Shown here: positions 1-9,093 of the stretch, piece by piece
Layout: each line of letters starts with the position of its first letter
How positions within the stretch are numbered: position 1 is the first letter of the stretch
Assembly: GCF_009733595.1 (NCBI RefSeq)
Contig: NZ_WOFH01000003.1
Location: 310,001-374,000 of the forward strand
Length of the DNA stretch: 64,000 bases
Reading direction: 5' to 3'
Origin: Actinomadura litoris
GTDB taxonomy: Bacteria > Actinomycetota > Actinomycetes > Streptosporangiales > Streptosporangiaceae
The notes under the pieces: model-generated
The model's database searches: none
What the model saw: the letters and a program-made list of their open reading frames with translations, nothing else
Told to the model about the DNA's origin: nothing
Program-made: the position numbers and the translations under genes

Positions 1-2022
1 GACCCGATCGAGTGGTCCGCCGCGTCCGCCGCGCTGGGCGGGATGGGCGCGGCGCCGGGGCAGGTCGCGGTCGGCGCGCTCAAGGCCAACGTCGGGCACC
101 TCGACAACGCGGCCGGGCTCGCGTCGCTGATCAAGACGCTGCTGGTGCTCCGGGACGGTGCCGTGCCGCCCGTGGCCGGGTTCACCCGGTTGAACCCGCT
201 GCTGGACGCGGGCGACTCGCCGCTGTACGTCCCGGCGGAGGCGGCGCCGTGGAGCGGTCCCCGGCCGTGGCGCGCGGGGGTCAGCTCGTTCGGCATCGGC
301 GGCACCAACGCGCACGTGATCGTGGAGCGGGCCGCCGACGTCCCCCGGACGCGGCGGGACCGGCCCGGTCTGGTGCTGCTGTCGGCCGCCGACCCCGAGG
401 CGCTCACGCGGTCCGCCGCCCGGTTGTCCGAGCGGCTCGGCGGTTCCGACCTCGACCTGGGCGATGTCGCGTTCACCCTCGCCACCGGGCGCGTCGCGCT
501 CACCGAACGCCTCGCGGTGTCCGGACGGAGCGCCGCCGACGTGGCCGCGCGCCTCGCCGGCGGGGACGGCGTGGTGCGGGGGAGCCGCCCGGCCGACGGA
601 CCCGCGCCTGTCGTGTTCCTGTTCCCCGGCCAGGGGTCGCAGTATCCGGGCATGGCGCTGCCGTTCGCCGAGGCGCTACCCGGCTTCGCCGACGTCCTCG
701 ACCAGATCCTCGACACCTTCGACACACCGCTCGCCGGACGGTTGCGGCGCGCGCTGCTGACCCGCGGGTTCCCCGAGGCGGAGCTGCGGGAGACGGAGCT
801 GGCGCAACCCGCGCTGTTCGCCGTCGAGTACGCGGCCGACCGCGCGCTGCGCGGCCTCGGCGTCGTCCCGGTCGCGGTGGCGGGGCACAGCCTCGGCGAG
901 ATCACCGCGCTGTGCGTCGCCGGGGCGCTCGACCCGGCCGAAGCCGCGCGGTTCGTGGCCGCGCGCGGGCGCGCCCTCCAGGGCTGCCCGCCCGGCGCCA
1001 TGCTCGCGCTGGGCTGCGACGAGGCGGCGGCGCGCGAGCTGCTCGCCGCGTCCGGGGCCGCGCTGGAGATCGCCGCGATCAACACACCCGACACCTGCGT
1101 GGTGGCGGGCACCGCCGACACGGTCGACACGTTCCGCGCGTGGCTCGGCGACCGCGTCTTCGCCCGCCCGCTGCGCACCGGCCGTGCCTTCCACACCTCC
1201 CTCGTGGAACCGGGGCTGCGGGAGCTGGCCGCCGCGCTGCCGGGCCTCGCACCGAAACCCCCGACCGTGCCCTACGCCGCGAACGCCACCGGAAAACTCG
1301 TCCCGGCGGGCACCCCGATCGAGCCGGGCGACCTCGTCCGCGCCGCGCGCGAGCCGGTGCGGTTCGCCGACGCGATGGCCGCGATCGCCGCCCGCCACCC
1401 CGGCGCGGTCGCCGTCGAGATCGGCCCCGGCCGGGCGCTCACCGGGATGGCGGACGCGGCGGGCCTCACCGCCGTGGCGCTCTCCCCGTCCCGTACCGCG
1501 CACCCGGACGAGGAGGTCAGGACCGCCCTCGGCGCCCTCTGGACGCTCGGCCAGCCCCTCGCCACGGAGCCGCTGATCGAGCCCGGACACCTGCTCCACC
1601 TGCCCGCCTACCCGTTCGCCGGGCCGAGCTGGATGGCCCCGGAGGCCGCCCCGAAACCGCTCCCCGAGGCTGAGCCGCCGAAGGCGCCCGAGCCCGCCGG
1701 CCAGGGCGCGCCCGACGCCCCCGCCCTGCTCGCGCGGCTGTGGACCGAGCTGCTCGGCCACGCCGACCTCACCGCCGAGTCCGACTTCTTCAAGCTCGGC
1801 GGGGACTCGCTGCTGGTCACGCATCTGGCGCGCAGGGTCCACCGGGAGCTCGGGGTCCGGGTGCCGATGCGCGAGATGCTCGCGGGCCGGACGCTCGGGC
1901 GGCAGACGACGATCGTGCTCGACCTGCTGGAGCCGTCGCGATCCGGCGGCCCGCCCGGCCAGGCGCGTCCCCACGGCGTCCCCACGGCGGCGGTCGCGGG
2001 CCATGAACGTCGCGGGCCATGA
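1..2022 (+). CDS. Type I PKS module, KS-AT-carrier protein (5' end missing)
   Basis: The reading frame is open from base 1, so the N-terminus lies outside the window. It starts in the C-terminal part of a ketosynthase: NVGH (about 91-102) and SFGIGGTNAH (about 286-315) are present, while the active-site Cys is off the left edge. An acyltransferase follows, with FPGQGSQYPG near 622-651 and the nucleophile motif GHSLGE at 886-903. The RAFH box at 1183-1194 resembles the HAFH type that usually loads malonyl-CoA. After the LPAYPFAG linker comes a carrier domain whose FFKLGGDSLL motif (Ser codon 1807-1809) looks more like a peptidyl than an acyl carrier. There is no reductive domain and no thioesterase. 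It probably performs one malonyl extension and hands over to the A-PCP protein that starts 21 bp downstream. Confidence 0.93.
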   Translation, partial: DPIEWSAASAALGGMGAAPGQVAVGALKANVGHLDNAAGLASLIKTLLVLRDGAVPPVAGFTRLNPLLDAGDSPLYVPAEAAPWSGPRPWRAGVSSFGIGGTNAHVIVERAADVPRTRRDRPGLVLLSAADPEALTRSAARLSERLGGSDLDLGDVAFTLATGRVALTERLAVSGRSAADVAARLAGGDGVVRGSRPADGPAPVVFLFPGQGSQYPGMALPFAEALPGFADVLDQILDTFDTPLAGRLRRALLTRGFPEAELRETELAQPALFAVEYAADRALRGLGVVPVAVAGHSLGEITALCVAGALDPAEAARFVAARGRALQGCPPGAMLALGCDEAAARELLAASGAALEIAAINTPDTCVVAGTADTVDTFRAWLGDRVFARPLRTGRAFHTSLVEPGLRELAAALPGLAPKPPTVPYAANATGKLVPAGTPIEPGDLVRAAREPVRFADAMAAIAARHPGAVAVEIGPGRALTGMADAAGLTAVALSPSRTAHPDEEVRTALGALWTLGQPLATEPLIEPGHLLHLPAYPFAGPSWMAPEAAPKPLPEAEPPKAPEPAGQGAPDAPALLARLWTELLGHADLTAESDFFKLGGDSLLVTHLARRVHRELGVRVPMREMLAGRTLGRQTTIVLDLLEPSRSGGPPGQARPHGVPTAAVAGHERRGP

Positions 2023-2043
2023 ACACCGAAGCGGAGGAAACAG

Positions 2044-4017
2044 ATGTCATCGCCGGAACACCCCGGTCCCTCGCCGGTCGGCCTGGCGCGGCCCGAACAC
2101 GCGCGTCCCGAACACGCGCGGCCCGGAAGCGCGCGGCCCGGAAGCGCGCGCCTCGGACGCGGCGCCCCGCTCCCGCCGCCGCCGCGGACCCCCGTCCACG
2201 AGCTGGTGACCGCGATCGCCCGCGCCCACCCCGCGCGGCCGGCCGTCCGCTGCGGCGGGCGGACCGTCGGGTACGGCGAGCTGGACGCCTGGTCCGCCCG
2301 GATCGCGGCGCGGCTCGCGGCGGCGGGCGTCCGGCGCGGCGACCATGTCGGGCTGCTGGCGGAGCCGTCGGCGGCGATGGTCGCGGCGGCGCTCGGCGTG
2401 CTGCGCGCCGGGGCCGCCTACGTCCCGGTGCACCGGGAGAACCCCGACCGGCGGGTCGCCGAGATCCTGGCCGACGCGGGCGTCTCATGGACGGTCGCCA
2501 CCGAGGGCGAGGCGGAGCGCCTGAGCGGCCTCGGCCTCCCCTTCCTCCCGGCCGAGGACGGCGGCGACGCCGCCGCACCGCCCGGCGTGGAGGTCGGGGA
2601 GGGCGACCCGGCTTACCTCATCTACACCTCCGGCAGCACGGGCGAGCCGAAGGGCGTGCTGGTCGAGCACGGGCACCTGGCCGCCTCGACGCTCGCGCGG
2701 CACGCGGTCTACCCGGGCGCGCCGGTGTTCCTGCTGGTGTCGCCGATCGCGTTCGACTCGTCCGTGGTGGGGCTGTGGGGGACGCTCACCGCCGGGGGCT
2801 GCCTGGTCGTGGCCACCGCCGACGAGGTCCGCGACCCCGCGCGGCTGGTCGCGCTGGTCGAGGAGCACGGCGTGACGCGGACGCTGTGCGTGCCGTCGCT
2901 GTACCGCGTCCTGCTGGACGCGGCGGAACGCGCCGGCGTCGAGCGCCTGGCCTCCCTCGACACGGTGATCGTCGCCGGTGAGCCGCTGCCCGAGCCGCTG
3001 GTGCGGCGGCACTTCGCGCTGCGTCCCGGCCCGATCGCGCTGGTCAACGAGTACGGCCCGACCGAGGCGACCGTCTGGGCGAGCTACCACCGCTTCGACG
3101 CGCCGGGCCCGGTGTCGATCGGCGGGCCGATCCCCGGCGCGGCCCTGTACGTCCTGGACGAGGAGCTGCGGCCGGTGCCGCCCGGAACCGAGGGCGAGCT
3201 GGTGATCGGCGGCGCCGGGATCGCCCGCGGCTACTTCGGCGACCCCGGCGCCACCGCCCGCGCGTTCGTCGACGACCCGTTCGCCGAGGCCCCCGGCGCC
3301 CGCATGTACCGGACGGGCGACCGCGTCCGCTGGAACGGCGCGGGCACGCTCGACTTCCTCGGCCGCCGCGACCAGCAGGTCAAGATCCGCGGGCACCGGG
3401 TGGAGCTGGGCGCGGTCGAGGCGGCGCTGCGCGGCGCGCCGGGCGTCGGCGACGCGGTCGCCGTCCCCGACCAGGCGGGCGCGCAACTGGTCGGCTTCGT
3501 CGTCGCCGCGTCCGACATCAGGCCCGAGGACGTGCGCGCCCACGTCGCGGAGCGGTTCCCCGGCGTCATGGTGCCCGCCCGCGTCCGGATCCTGGACGCC
3601 TTCCCCCGCACGCTCAACGGCAAGGTCGACCGCGCCGCGCTGCTCGCGAAGGCGGAGGAGGCGCCGTCCGGGGCGGGGGCGCCGACGGGCGTCGCCGCCG
3701 CGTGGGCGGAGGTGCTGAAGATCTCGGAGGTGCCCGCCGAGGTCAACTTCTTCGACCTGGGCGGCAACTCGCTCACGATGTTCCGCCTCCAGGACGCGCT
3801 GGAGCTGCACACCGGCACCCGCCCGTCGATCGTGGCGCTGTTCCGGCACACGACCGTCGCGGCGCAGTCCGCGCTGATCCGCGACGGCGGCGCGGCGGCG
3901 GACGGCTCGCCGGGCGCCTCCCGCCAGGCGGCGGCCCGGCGCGCCCGCGCCGCACGCGCCCGCCGCCAGCGCACCGCCCCCGCCGACCCCCGCACGACAC
4001 AGGAGACAGGCCGATGA
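2044..4017 (+). CDS. Free-standing NRPS adenylation-PCP didomain
   Basis: A 657-residue protein with an adenylation domain (A3 YTSGSTGEPKG, A5 NEYGPTEATVW, A7/A8 YRTGD and QVKIRGHRVELG, A10 NGKVDRAAL) followed by a PCP (FFDLGGNSL). The ATG follows a clear GGAGG site. It loads an amino acid onto its own carrier, with no condensation domain attached. Hand alignment to GrsA gives a pocket of about D-S-V-L-I-A-E-V-W-K. I do not assign a substrate, but the acidic residue at the 322 position could pair with a second amino group on a side chain such as diaminopropionate (inference). The first 40 residues are low-complexity Ala/Arg/Pro made by a 15-bp tandem repeat. Its stop overlaps the next gene (ATGA). 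Confidence 0.93.
   Translation: MSSPEHPGPSPVGLARPEHARPEHARPGSARPGSARLGRGAPLPPPPRTPVHELVTAIARAHPARPAVRCGGRTVGYGELDAWSARIAARLAAAGVRRGDHVGLLAEPSAAMVAAALGVLRAGAAYVPVHRENPDRRVAEILADAGVSWTVATEGEAERLSGLGLPFLPAEDGGDAAAPPGVEVGEGDPAYLIYTSGSTGEPKGVLVEHGHLAASTLARHAVYPGAPVFLLVSPIAFDSSVVGLWGTLTAGGCLVVATADEVRDPARLVALVEEHGVTRTLCVPSLYRVLLDAAERAGVERLASLDTVIVAGEPLPEPLVRRHFALRPGPIALVNEYGPTEATVWASYHRFDAPGPVSIGGPIPGAALYVLDEELRPVPPGTEGELVIGGAGIARGYFGDPGATARAFVDDPFAEAPGARMYRTGDRVRWNGAGTLDFLGRRDQQVKIRGHRVELGAVEAALRGAPGVGDAVAVPDQAGAQLVGFVVAASDIRPEDVRAHVAERFPGVMVPARVRILDAFPRTLNGKVDRAALLAKAEEAPSGAGAPTGVAAAWAEVLKISEVPAEVNFFDLGGNSLTMFRLQDALELHTGTRPSIVALFRHTTVAAQSALIRDGGAAADGSPGASRQAAARRARAARARRQRTAPADPRTTQETGR
2086..2145 (+). 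repeat. 15-bp tandem repeat, four copies, in the A-PCP N-terminus
   Basis: Four head-to-tail units of the form GCGCGGCCCGAACAC or GCGCGGCCCGGAAGC encode A-R-P-E-H, A-R-P-E-H, A-R-P-G-S, A-R-P-G-S. Units keep the reading frame, so copy-number change would only lengthen the disordered N-terminal arm. Confidence 0.85.
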
Positions 4018-4742
4018 CCGACGACCTCTCGACCTGGCTGAGCTGCCCGGCACCCGATCCCGAGGCCCGGCTGCGGCTCGTCTGCTTCGCGCACGCCGGA
4101 GGCTCGGCGTCGTTCTTCCGCGAATGGCGGATCCCCGGCTGCGAGGTGCACGGCGTCCGCTACCCGGGACGCGCCGAGCGCATCGACGAGCCGTCCCCGA
4201 CCGACCTGCGGCGACTCGCGGACGACATCGCCGAGGCGCTGACGGCGCTGGCCGACCGCCCGATCGCGCTGTTCGGGCACAGCATGGGCGCGGCGGTGGC
4301 GCTGGAGACGGCGCGGAGCCTGGAGGCGCGCGGCGTCGTCCCCGCCCACCTGTTCGCCTCCGGCTCCCGCGACGCGCCGCTGCCGAGCCCCGAGGAGCTG
4401 GTCCCGGAGGACGACGCGGACGTCCCCGAGCGCCTCGCCCGCCTCGGCGGCACCGACCCCGAGCTGGCGTCCGACCCGTTCTTCCTGGAACTCGTCCTGC
4501 CCTACATCCAGGGCGACGGCCGCATGTTCCACGCCTACGAGCACCGCGCCGAGCCGCCGCTGCGCTGCCCGGTCACCACGATCGTCGGGGACGCCGACCC
4601 GGACGCCGACCGCCGGCCCTGGCGCGAGCTGGCCGCCGGGGGCTTCCATGAGAAGATCGTCAGCGGAGACCACTTCTATCTCGTCGCCGACCCCCCGTTC
4701 GCGGTGCTCGCCGACCGCCTGGACACCGCCCCCGCCGGCTGA
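4014..4742 (+). CDS. Type II thioesterase
   Basis: A 242-residue alpha/beta hydrolase of the editing thioesterase family found beside PKS/NRPS genes. It begins with the typical CFAHAGGSASFFREW segment, has the nucleophile elbow GHSMGAA around residues 86-92, the VTTIVGDADPDA strand that normally carries the Asp, and the late catalytic His in GDHFYL. Family members remove mis-primed acyl or aminoacyl groups from carrier-protein phosphopantetheine arms in the cytosol. The ATG overlaps the stop of the A-PCP gene (ATGA), so translation is probably coupled. This supports joint use with the two carrier domains just upstream. Confidence 0.92.
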   Translation: MTDDLSTWLSCPAPDPEARLRLVCFAHAGGSASFFREWRIPGCEVHGVRYPGRAERIDEPSPTDLRRLADDIAEALTALADRPIALFGHSMGAAVALETARSLEARGVVPAHLFASGSRDAPLPSPEELVPEDDADVPERLARLGGTDPELASDPFFLELVLPYIQGDGRMFHAYEHRAEPPLRCPVTTIVGDADPDADRRPWRELAAGGFHEKIVSGDHFYLVADPPFAVLADRLDTAPAG

Positions 4743-4781
4743 GCCTGCCCCTGAGCCCGCCACCGCCCGCGAAGGAGCACG

Positions 4782-5777
4782 ATGACCGAGACCCCCGCCC
4801 GGCCGGTGACACCGCCGGCACCGCCCCTCGACCACGAGCTGGCCGAGCCGCTGCGCACGATCCTCGCCGGGATCACCGTCCCGCTGACGCCCGACCTGAT
4901 CGCGGACCGGCGGAGGAGCTCCGAGCGGGGGCGGCTGTCGGACGCCGAGATCCGCCGGGGCGGCGCGTTCGAGCTGGAGGAGCGGGTGGTGCCCGGCCCC
5001 GCGGGCGCGCCCGGCGTCCCGGTGCTGATCTGCCGCCCGACCGGCGTGGAAGGCCCGCTCCCCGTCATCTACAACACGCACGGCGGCGGCATGGTCGCGG
5101 GCCACAACCGCACGACGGAGCTGGCCGGCGAGCTGGACCGCGCCGAGGAGCTGGGGCTCGCCGTGGTCGCGGTCGACTACCGGCTCGCCCCCGAGAACCC
5201 CCACCCCGCGCCGGTCGAGGACTGCTACGCCGGGCTCGTCTGGGTGCACGAGCACGGCGCGGAGCTGGGCCTCGACCCGAGCCGCGTCGTCATCAGCGGC
5301 AACAGCGCGGGCGGCTGCCTCGCCGCCGCCGTCAGCCTGCTCGCCCGCGACCGGCAGGGCCCGCCGCTGCTCGGCCAGATGCTCCAGTGCCCGATGCTGG
5401 ACGACCGGTGCGACACGGTGTCGGCCGCCCAGATGGACGGCGTCGGGCTCTGGGACGGGCGGTCCAACCTCGCCGGATGGACGGCGCTGCTCGGCGACCG
5501 CGTCGGCACCGGCGACGTCCCGTCCTACGCCGCGCCGGGACGCGAGACGGACCTGGCGAACCTGCCGCCCGCGTTCATCGACGTCGGCACCGTCGAGGCG
5601 CTCCGCGACGAGGCCATCGCCTACGCCACCCGGATCAGCCAGGCCGGCGGCGACGCGGAGCTGCACGTGTGGGCCGGGGCCTTCCACAGCTTCGACGAGT
5701 GGGTGCCGGACGCGGTCGTCTCGAAGACCGCCCAGCGCGCCCGCGCCGACTGGCTGCGCCGGATCCTGGCAAGGTGA
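4782..5777 (+). CDS. HSL-family alpha/beta hydrolase (esterase-like)
   Basis: A 331-residue protein of the hormone-sensitive-lipase family. The oxyanion motif HGGGMVAGH is near residues 104-112, the nucleophile motif GNSAGG near 172-177, the Asp in the FIDVGTVEALRDEA strand, and the His in the WAGAFHSFDEW segment. The ATG follows GAAGGAG. Family members hydrolyse esters or lactones and a few act as amidases; the substrate cannot be read from sequence. It lies in a plus-strand operon with the PKS, A-PCP and thioesterase upstream and an ATP-grasp ligase 4 bp downstream, so a tailoring or release step is plausible (inference). Confidence 0.88.
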   Translation: MTETPARPVTPPAPPLDHELAEPLRTILAGITVPLTPDLIADRRRSSERGRLSDAEIRRGGAFELEERVVPGPAGAPGVPVLICRPTGVEGPLPVIYNTHGGGMVAGHNRTTELAGELDRAEELGLAVVAVDYRLAPENPHPAPVEDCYAGLVWVHEHGAELGLDPSRVVISGNSAGGCLAAAVSLLARDRQGPPLLGQMLQCPMLDDRCDTVSAAQMDGVGLWDGRSNLAGWTALLGDRVGTGDVPSYAAPGRETDLANLPPAFIDVGTVEALRDEAIAYATRISQAGGDAELHVWAGAFHSFDEWVPDAVVSKTAQRARADWLRRILAR

Positions 5778-5781
5778 GCCG

Positions 5782-7020
5782 ATGACCTCCCTACCGGACG
5801 CGCCGCGCCTGCTGTTCGTCGGCGGCGCCCGCGCCGTCTCGCACAGCCGCGACATCGTCACCGACGCCCTGACCCAGGCACGGGACCGGGGCATCCGCAC
5901 CCACATCATCAACCGGGCCGAGACCCTCGACGTGACCGCCGACGTGAACGCGCTCGCCGACGAGGTGTCGGTGGTGGACCCCGACGACCCGGCGGCGTGC
6001 GTGCGGTGGGCGCGCGAACGCCTCGCCCGGGGCGAGCGCTTCGACCTGGTGATGGGCCTGCGCGACACGGTCCTCGCCTCGGCGGCCGACGTCGCGGCGG
6101 TCGTCGGCGCGCCCGGCAACCCGCCGGACGCGGCGCGCCGCGCCCGCACCAAGGACACCTGCCGCACCGCGCTGGCGGCGGCGGGCTTTCGCCAACCGGC
6201 GGTCCGGCTGTGCCACGGCCTCGACGACGCGGCCGCGTTCGTGGCCGAGGCACCCGGCCCCTGGGTGGTCAAGCCGCGCGACAGCACGGCCAGCATCGGC
6301 GTCCGGAAGGTGACCGCCCCCGCGGACCTCCGGGCGGCCGTCGAGGCGCTGCCCTCCCAGGACGAGTTCCTCGTCGAGCAGTTCGTCGAGGGGCCCGAGT
6401 TCAGCGTGGAGGGCGTGTTCCTCGGCGGCAGGCCGCACGTCCTCGCCGTCACGGCCAAGACGAAGCTGCCGCCGCCCCACTTCGTGGAGATCGGGCACGT
6501 GCTGCCCGCCGACCTCCCCGAGCCCGGCAGGCGACGCATCGACGACGAGGTGACGTCCGCCCTCACCGCGCTCGGCCTGCGTTTCGGGCCGTTCCACGTC
6601 GAGCTGTGGCTGACCGCCGAGGGCGTGGTGCTGGGCGAGGTCCACGCCCGTCCGGGCGGCGACTGGCTGCACCGGCTCCTGACCTACGCGGTTCCGGGGC
6701 TGGAGATGTTCGGCCCGATCTACGACGACGCGCTCGGCCGCCCGGTGGAGCCGGCCCCGCCGGTCACGCGGGCCGCCGCCGCGTACTTCCTCGCGCCCGC
6801 GCCCGGCCGCCTCACCGAGGTGCGGGGCTGGTCGGGGCTGCTCGCGCACCCCGCCGTCCTGCACGCGGAGCTGACCGTCCGGCCCGGCGACGTGCTGCCC
6901 GCGACGCACCGCGAGTCCTCCGACCGGGCCGGGGCCGTGGTCGTCGGCGCGGAGACCTCCGCCGAGGCGCGGGCGCTCGCGCTGAAGCTCGCGGGCTCGA
7001 TCGAGTTCGTGACCGGGTGA
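5782..7020 (+). CDS. ATP-grasp ligase
   Basis: A 412-residue protein with an N-terminal Rossmann-like pre-ATP-grasp region and a central ATP-grasp fold. Visible pieces are the lysine strand in TKDTCRTALAAAGF, PWVVKPRDSTASIGV (ATP-binding lysine and small-residue loop), DEFLVEQFVEGPEFSVEG, and a late GEVHARPGGDW segment in the place of the metal-binding E/N-R motif. The family joins a carboxylate to an amine through an acyl-phosphate, as in dipeptide ligases and carboxylases. A second, distant ATP-grasp protein sits at 14724-15995. The next gene starts with GTG inside this stop codon. Confidence 0.9.
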   Translation: MTSLPDAPRLLFVGGARAVSHSRDIVTDALTQARDRGIRTHIINRAETLDVTADVNALADEVSVVDPDDPAACVRWARERLARGERFDLVMGLRDTVLASAADVAAVVGAPGNPPDAARRARTKDTCRTALAAAGFRQPAVRLCHGLDDAAAFVAEAPGPWVVKPRDSTASIGVRKVTAPADLRAAVEALPSQDEFLVEQFVEGPEFSVEGVFLGGRPHVLAVTAKTKLPPPHFVEIGHVLPADLPEPGRRRIDDEVTSALTALGLRFGPFHVELWLTAEGVVLGEVHARPGGDWLHRLLTYAVPGLEMFGPIYDDALGRPVEPAPPVTRAAAAYFLAPAPGRLTEVRGWSGLLAHPAVLHAELTVRPGDVLPATHRESSDRAGAVVVGAETSAEARALALKLAGSIEFVTG

Positions 7021-7910
7021 GCGCGCGGCGGCCGCGGATCGGCGCGGTCGTCCTCCCCGAGTACGGGTGGGCGGAGACGCGCCGTATCTGGACCGGCCTG
7101 GAGGAGATGGGCCTCGACCACGCCTGGACGTTCGACCACCACTCCTGGCGGACGCTGCGCGAGCGCCCCTGGTACGACGCGGTCGCGACGCTGTCGGCGG
7201 TGGCCGCCGTCACCGGCCGGATGCGGCTCGGGACGCTGGTGTCCTCGCCGAACTTCCGGCATCCCGCCGTGCTGGCCAAGCAGGTCATGACGCTGGACGA
7301 GGTGTCGGGCGGGCGGTTCGTGCTCGGCCTCGGCGCGGGCGCGTCCGGCGCCGACGCCGCCCTGCTCGGCCGCGCCGCCGCGTCCCCGCGCGAGCGCGCC
7401 GACCGGTTCGCCGAGTTCGTCGAGCTGTCGGACATGCTGCTGCGCGAGCCGTCCGCGACCTACCGCGGCGCGCACTTCGCGGCGGTGGACGCGCGGATGG
7501 TGCCCGGCTGCGTCCAGCGGCCCCGGGTGCCGTTCGCGATCGCCGCCGCGGGCCCGCGCGGGCTGCTCCTCGCTGCCCGGCACGCGGACCTGTGGGTGAC
7601 GATCGGCGACCCCGGCCGCCCAGGCGGGCAGGCGGAGGAGGAGGCGTGGCGGCTGCTGCGCCGCCAGCTCACGAGCCTGGAAGGCGCCTGCGAGCGCGCG
7701 GGGCGCGATCCCGCGTCCCTCGGACGGCTGGTGAACGTGAGCCGCGTCGTGGACGCCCCCTACGCCTCGCCGGAGCGGTTCGCCGAGGTCGTCGGCCGCT
7801 GCCGGGACCTCGGCTTCACCGACGTCGTCGTCAACCATCCCCGCTCCGAGGGGGTCTTCGCGGGCGACCGGACGGACTTCGAGCGCGCCGTCCTCGCGCT
7901 GGTCGGCTAG
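7017..7910 (+). CDS. Luciferase-like (LLM) flavin or F420 oxidoreductase
   Basis: A 297-residue protein starting with GTG that overlaps the ATP-grasp stop (GTGA). It matches the LLM-class pattern: GAVVLPEYGWAE at the start, DHAWTFDHHSW, RMRLGTLVSSPNFRHPAVLAK, the GGRFVLGLGAG strand, and PFAIAAAGPRGL. Such enzymes are TIM barrels using reduced FMN or F420 for hydroxylation, desaturation or reduction. Cofactor choice is not clear from the sequence. It is the last gene of the plus-strand run; its TAG overlaps the TAG of the opposite gene in the palindrome GCTAGC. Confidence 0.88.
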   Translation: MSARRPRIGAVVLPEYGWAETRRIWTGLEEMGLDHAWTFDHHSWRTLRERPWYDAVATLSAVAAVTGRMRLGTLVSSPNFRHPAVLAKQVMTLDEVSGGRFVLGLGAGASGADAALLGRAAASPRERADRFAEFVELSDMLLREPSATYRGAHFAAVDARMVPGCVQRPRVPFAIAAAGPRGLLLAARHADLWVTIGDPGRPGGQAEEEAWRLLRRQLTSLEGACERAGRDPASLGRLVNVSRVVDAPYASPERFAEVVGRCRDLGFTDVVVNHPRSEGVFAGDRTDFERAVLALVG

Positions 7911-9016
7911 CCGGCGGTGAGCCCGGTGGTGAAGCCGGTCTGCGCCAGCTCGGCCGTCTCCGCCGAGTAGGTGGCCAGCAGCGACGGCGGCAGCGGCATC
8001 CACGCGCTGCCCCCGACGGCGAGCGTGTGCAGCCCGGCGCGCTCGATCGCCGGGCCGGTCGGCGGGGCGCCGCGGCCCGGGAGCGTGCGCAGCGGCACTC
8101 CGGCGCGGACCGCCGCCCCCATGAGGTAGGACGTCAGCCACAGCGAGAACACGAACAGCTCGCCCAGGTCGTCGGCGGTCTTCTGGAGGCGCGGGCTCCG
8201 CGCGGCCAGCCGGTCGAAGCCCGCCCTGAGGTCGCCCGCGTCCAGGCCGTGGGCGGCGGCCATGTCGGTCCAGGGCCGCTGGATCCACATCTGGCGGCCG
8301 TCGTGGACGGTCCGCGCGAGCACCAGCGCGCGGCACTTGTTGAGCCACGGGCAGAAGTCGATCGCGTGCGCGAGCGCCTCGTGGGACGGGTCGTAGGCGG
8401 GCTCGGCGGTGAACCAGGCCGCGCGCCGCTCGCCGTGGTCTCCGTTCCCGGCGACGCTCTCCAGGTCGCGGTGCTCGACCAGGCACGGCACCGACACGTA
8501 GGCGTCGATGCCGCGCGACTCCAGGAACTCGCGCATCACGTCGTCGTCGTCCCGCCACCACCGGCTGAGCGCGGTCGCGAACTCGACGAAGTCGCCGACG
8601 TGCCGCGCGGGCAGGGCGAGCGCGAGCGTCGGGAAGTACTCGGTGCCCATCTCGTGGACCCAGGTCGCGCCCGCCGCGCCCGCGAGGCGGATCGCGGCGC
8701 CGTTCATCGAGCTCCAGTTGGCGTAGAAGGCGAGCGCGGCGTCCGGGAACAGCCGCACGCCTGCCTCGACCCGGCGCAGGAACCCGGGGGACAGCTCGAC
8801 GTCGTCCTGGACGACCATGTGGTGGGTCGCGCCCGGCTCGGCGGCGCCCCACGCGAGGATCGCGGTCCGCAGCGGGAACTGCCGCTCGGGAGGGGACGGG
8901 TCGGTCACCACCCTGGCCCCCTCCAGCCGCCCGGCGAGGGCGGCGGCCTCCCGGGCCCGCTTGGAATGGCTCATGATGGCGATGCTGACGCGTGGGTCGG
9001 CCGACCGAAGTTCCAT
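7907..9016 (-). CDS. GT-A-like glycosyltransferase, paralogue of the 40404-41579 protein
   Basis: A 369-residue protein read from the ATG at 9016, which has AAAAGGCGGGGTGAG before it; an upstream in-frame ATG at 9043 lacks such a site. The N-terminal half has a beta strand VSIAIMSHS, then PLRTAILAW, ATHHMVVQDDVELSPGF (a DxD-like metal site as in GT25/GT2 enzymes), YANWSSMN, WWRDDDDVM and HRDLESVAGN. The same landmarks recur in the same order in the protein at 40404-41579, so the two are paralogues. I do not recognise a named family with certainty. It probably transfers a sugar from a nucleotide donor (inference). A regulon palindrome lies 43-58 bp upstream of the start. Confidence 0.75.
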   Translation of the reverse strand: MELRSADPRVSIAIMSHSKRAREAAALAGRLEGARVVTDPSPPERQFPLRTAILAWGAAEPGATHHMVVQDDVELSPGFLRRVEAGVRLFPDAALAFYANWSSMNGAAIRLAGAAGATWVHEMGTEYFPTLALALPARHVGDFVEFATALSRWWRDDDDVMREFLESRGIDAYVSVPCLVEHRDLESVAGNGDHGERRAAWFTAEPAYDPSHEALAHAIDFCPWLNKCRALVLARTVHDGRQMWIQRPWTDMAAAHGLDAGDLRAGFDRLAARSPRLQKTADDLGELFVFSLWLTSYLMGAAVRAGVPLRTLPGRGAPPTGPAIERAGLHTLAVGGSAWMPLPPSLLATYSAETAELAQTGFTTGLTAG

Positions 9017-9058
9017 CTCACCCCGCCTTTTCGATCTTTCCATCGAGTGTCAGGGATA

Positions 9059-9093
9059 TTGCCAATCTTGGCAAGGTCAACTTGCCATATGGC
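9059..9093. promoter_or_regulatory. Regulon palindrome upstream of the 9016 glycosyltransferase
   Basis: TTGCCAATCTTGGCAA at 9059-9074 is a perfect 7+2+7 inverted repeat. A second copy, TTGCCATATGGC, at 9082-9093 is perfect over its inner ten bases. Centres are about 21 bp apart, near two helical turns. The first copy lies between the MFS stop and the glycosyltransferase start. Confidence 0.8.

Noticed and set aside
3231..6566. A 1111-codon open frame on the minus strand.
   Set aside because: It lies opposite the A-PCP, thioesterase, hydrolase and ATP-grasp genes, which have clear motifs. Long antisense frames are expected where third positions are nearly all G or C, and its protein shows no domain.
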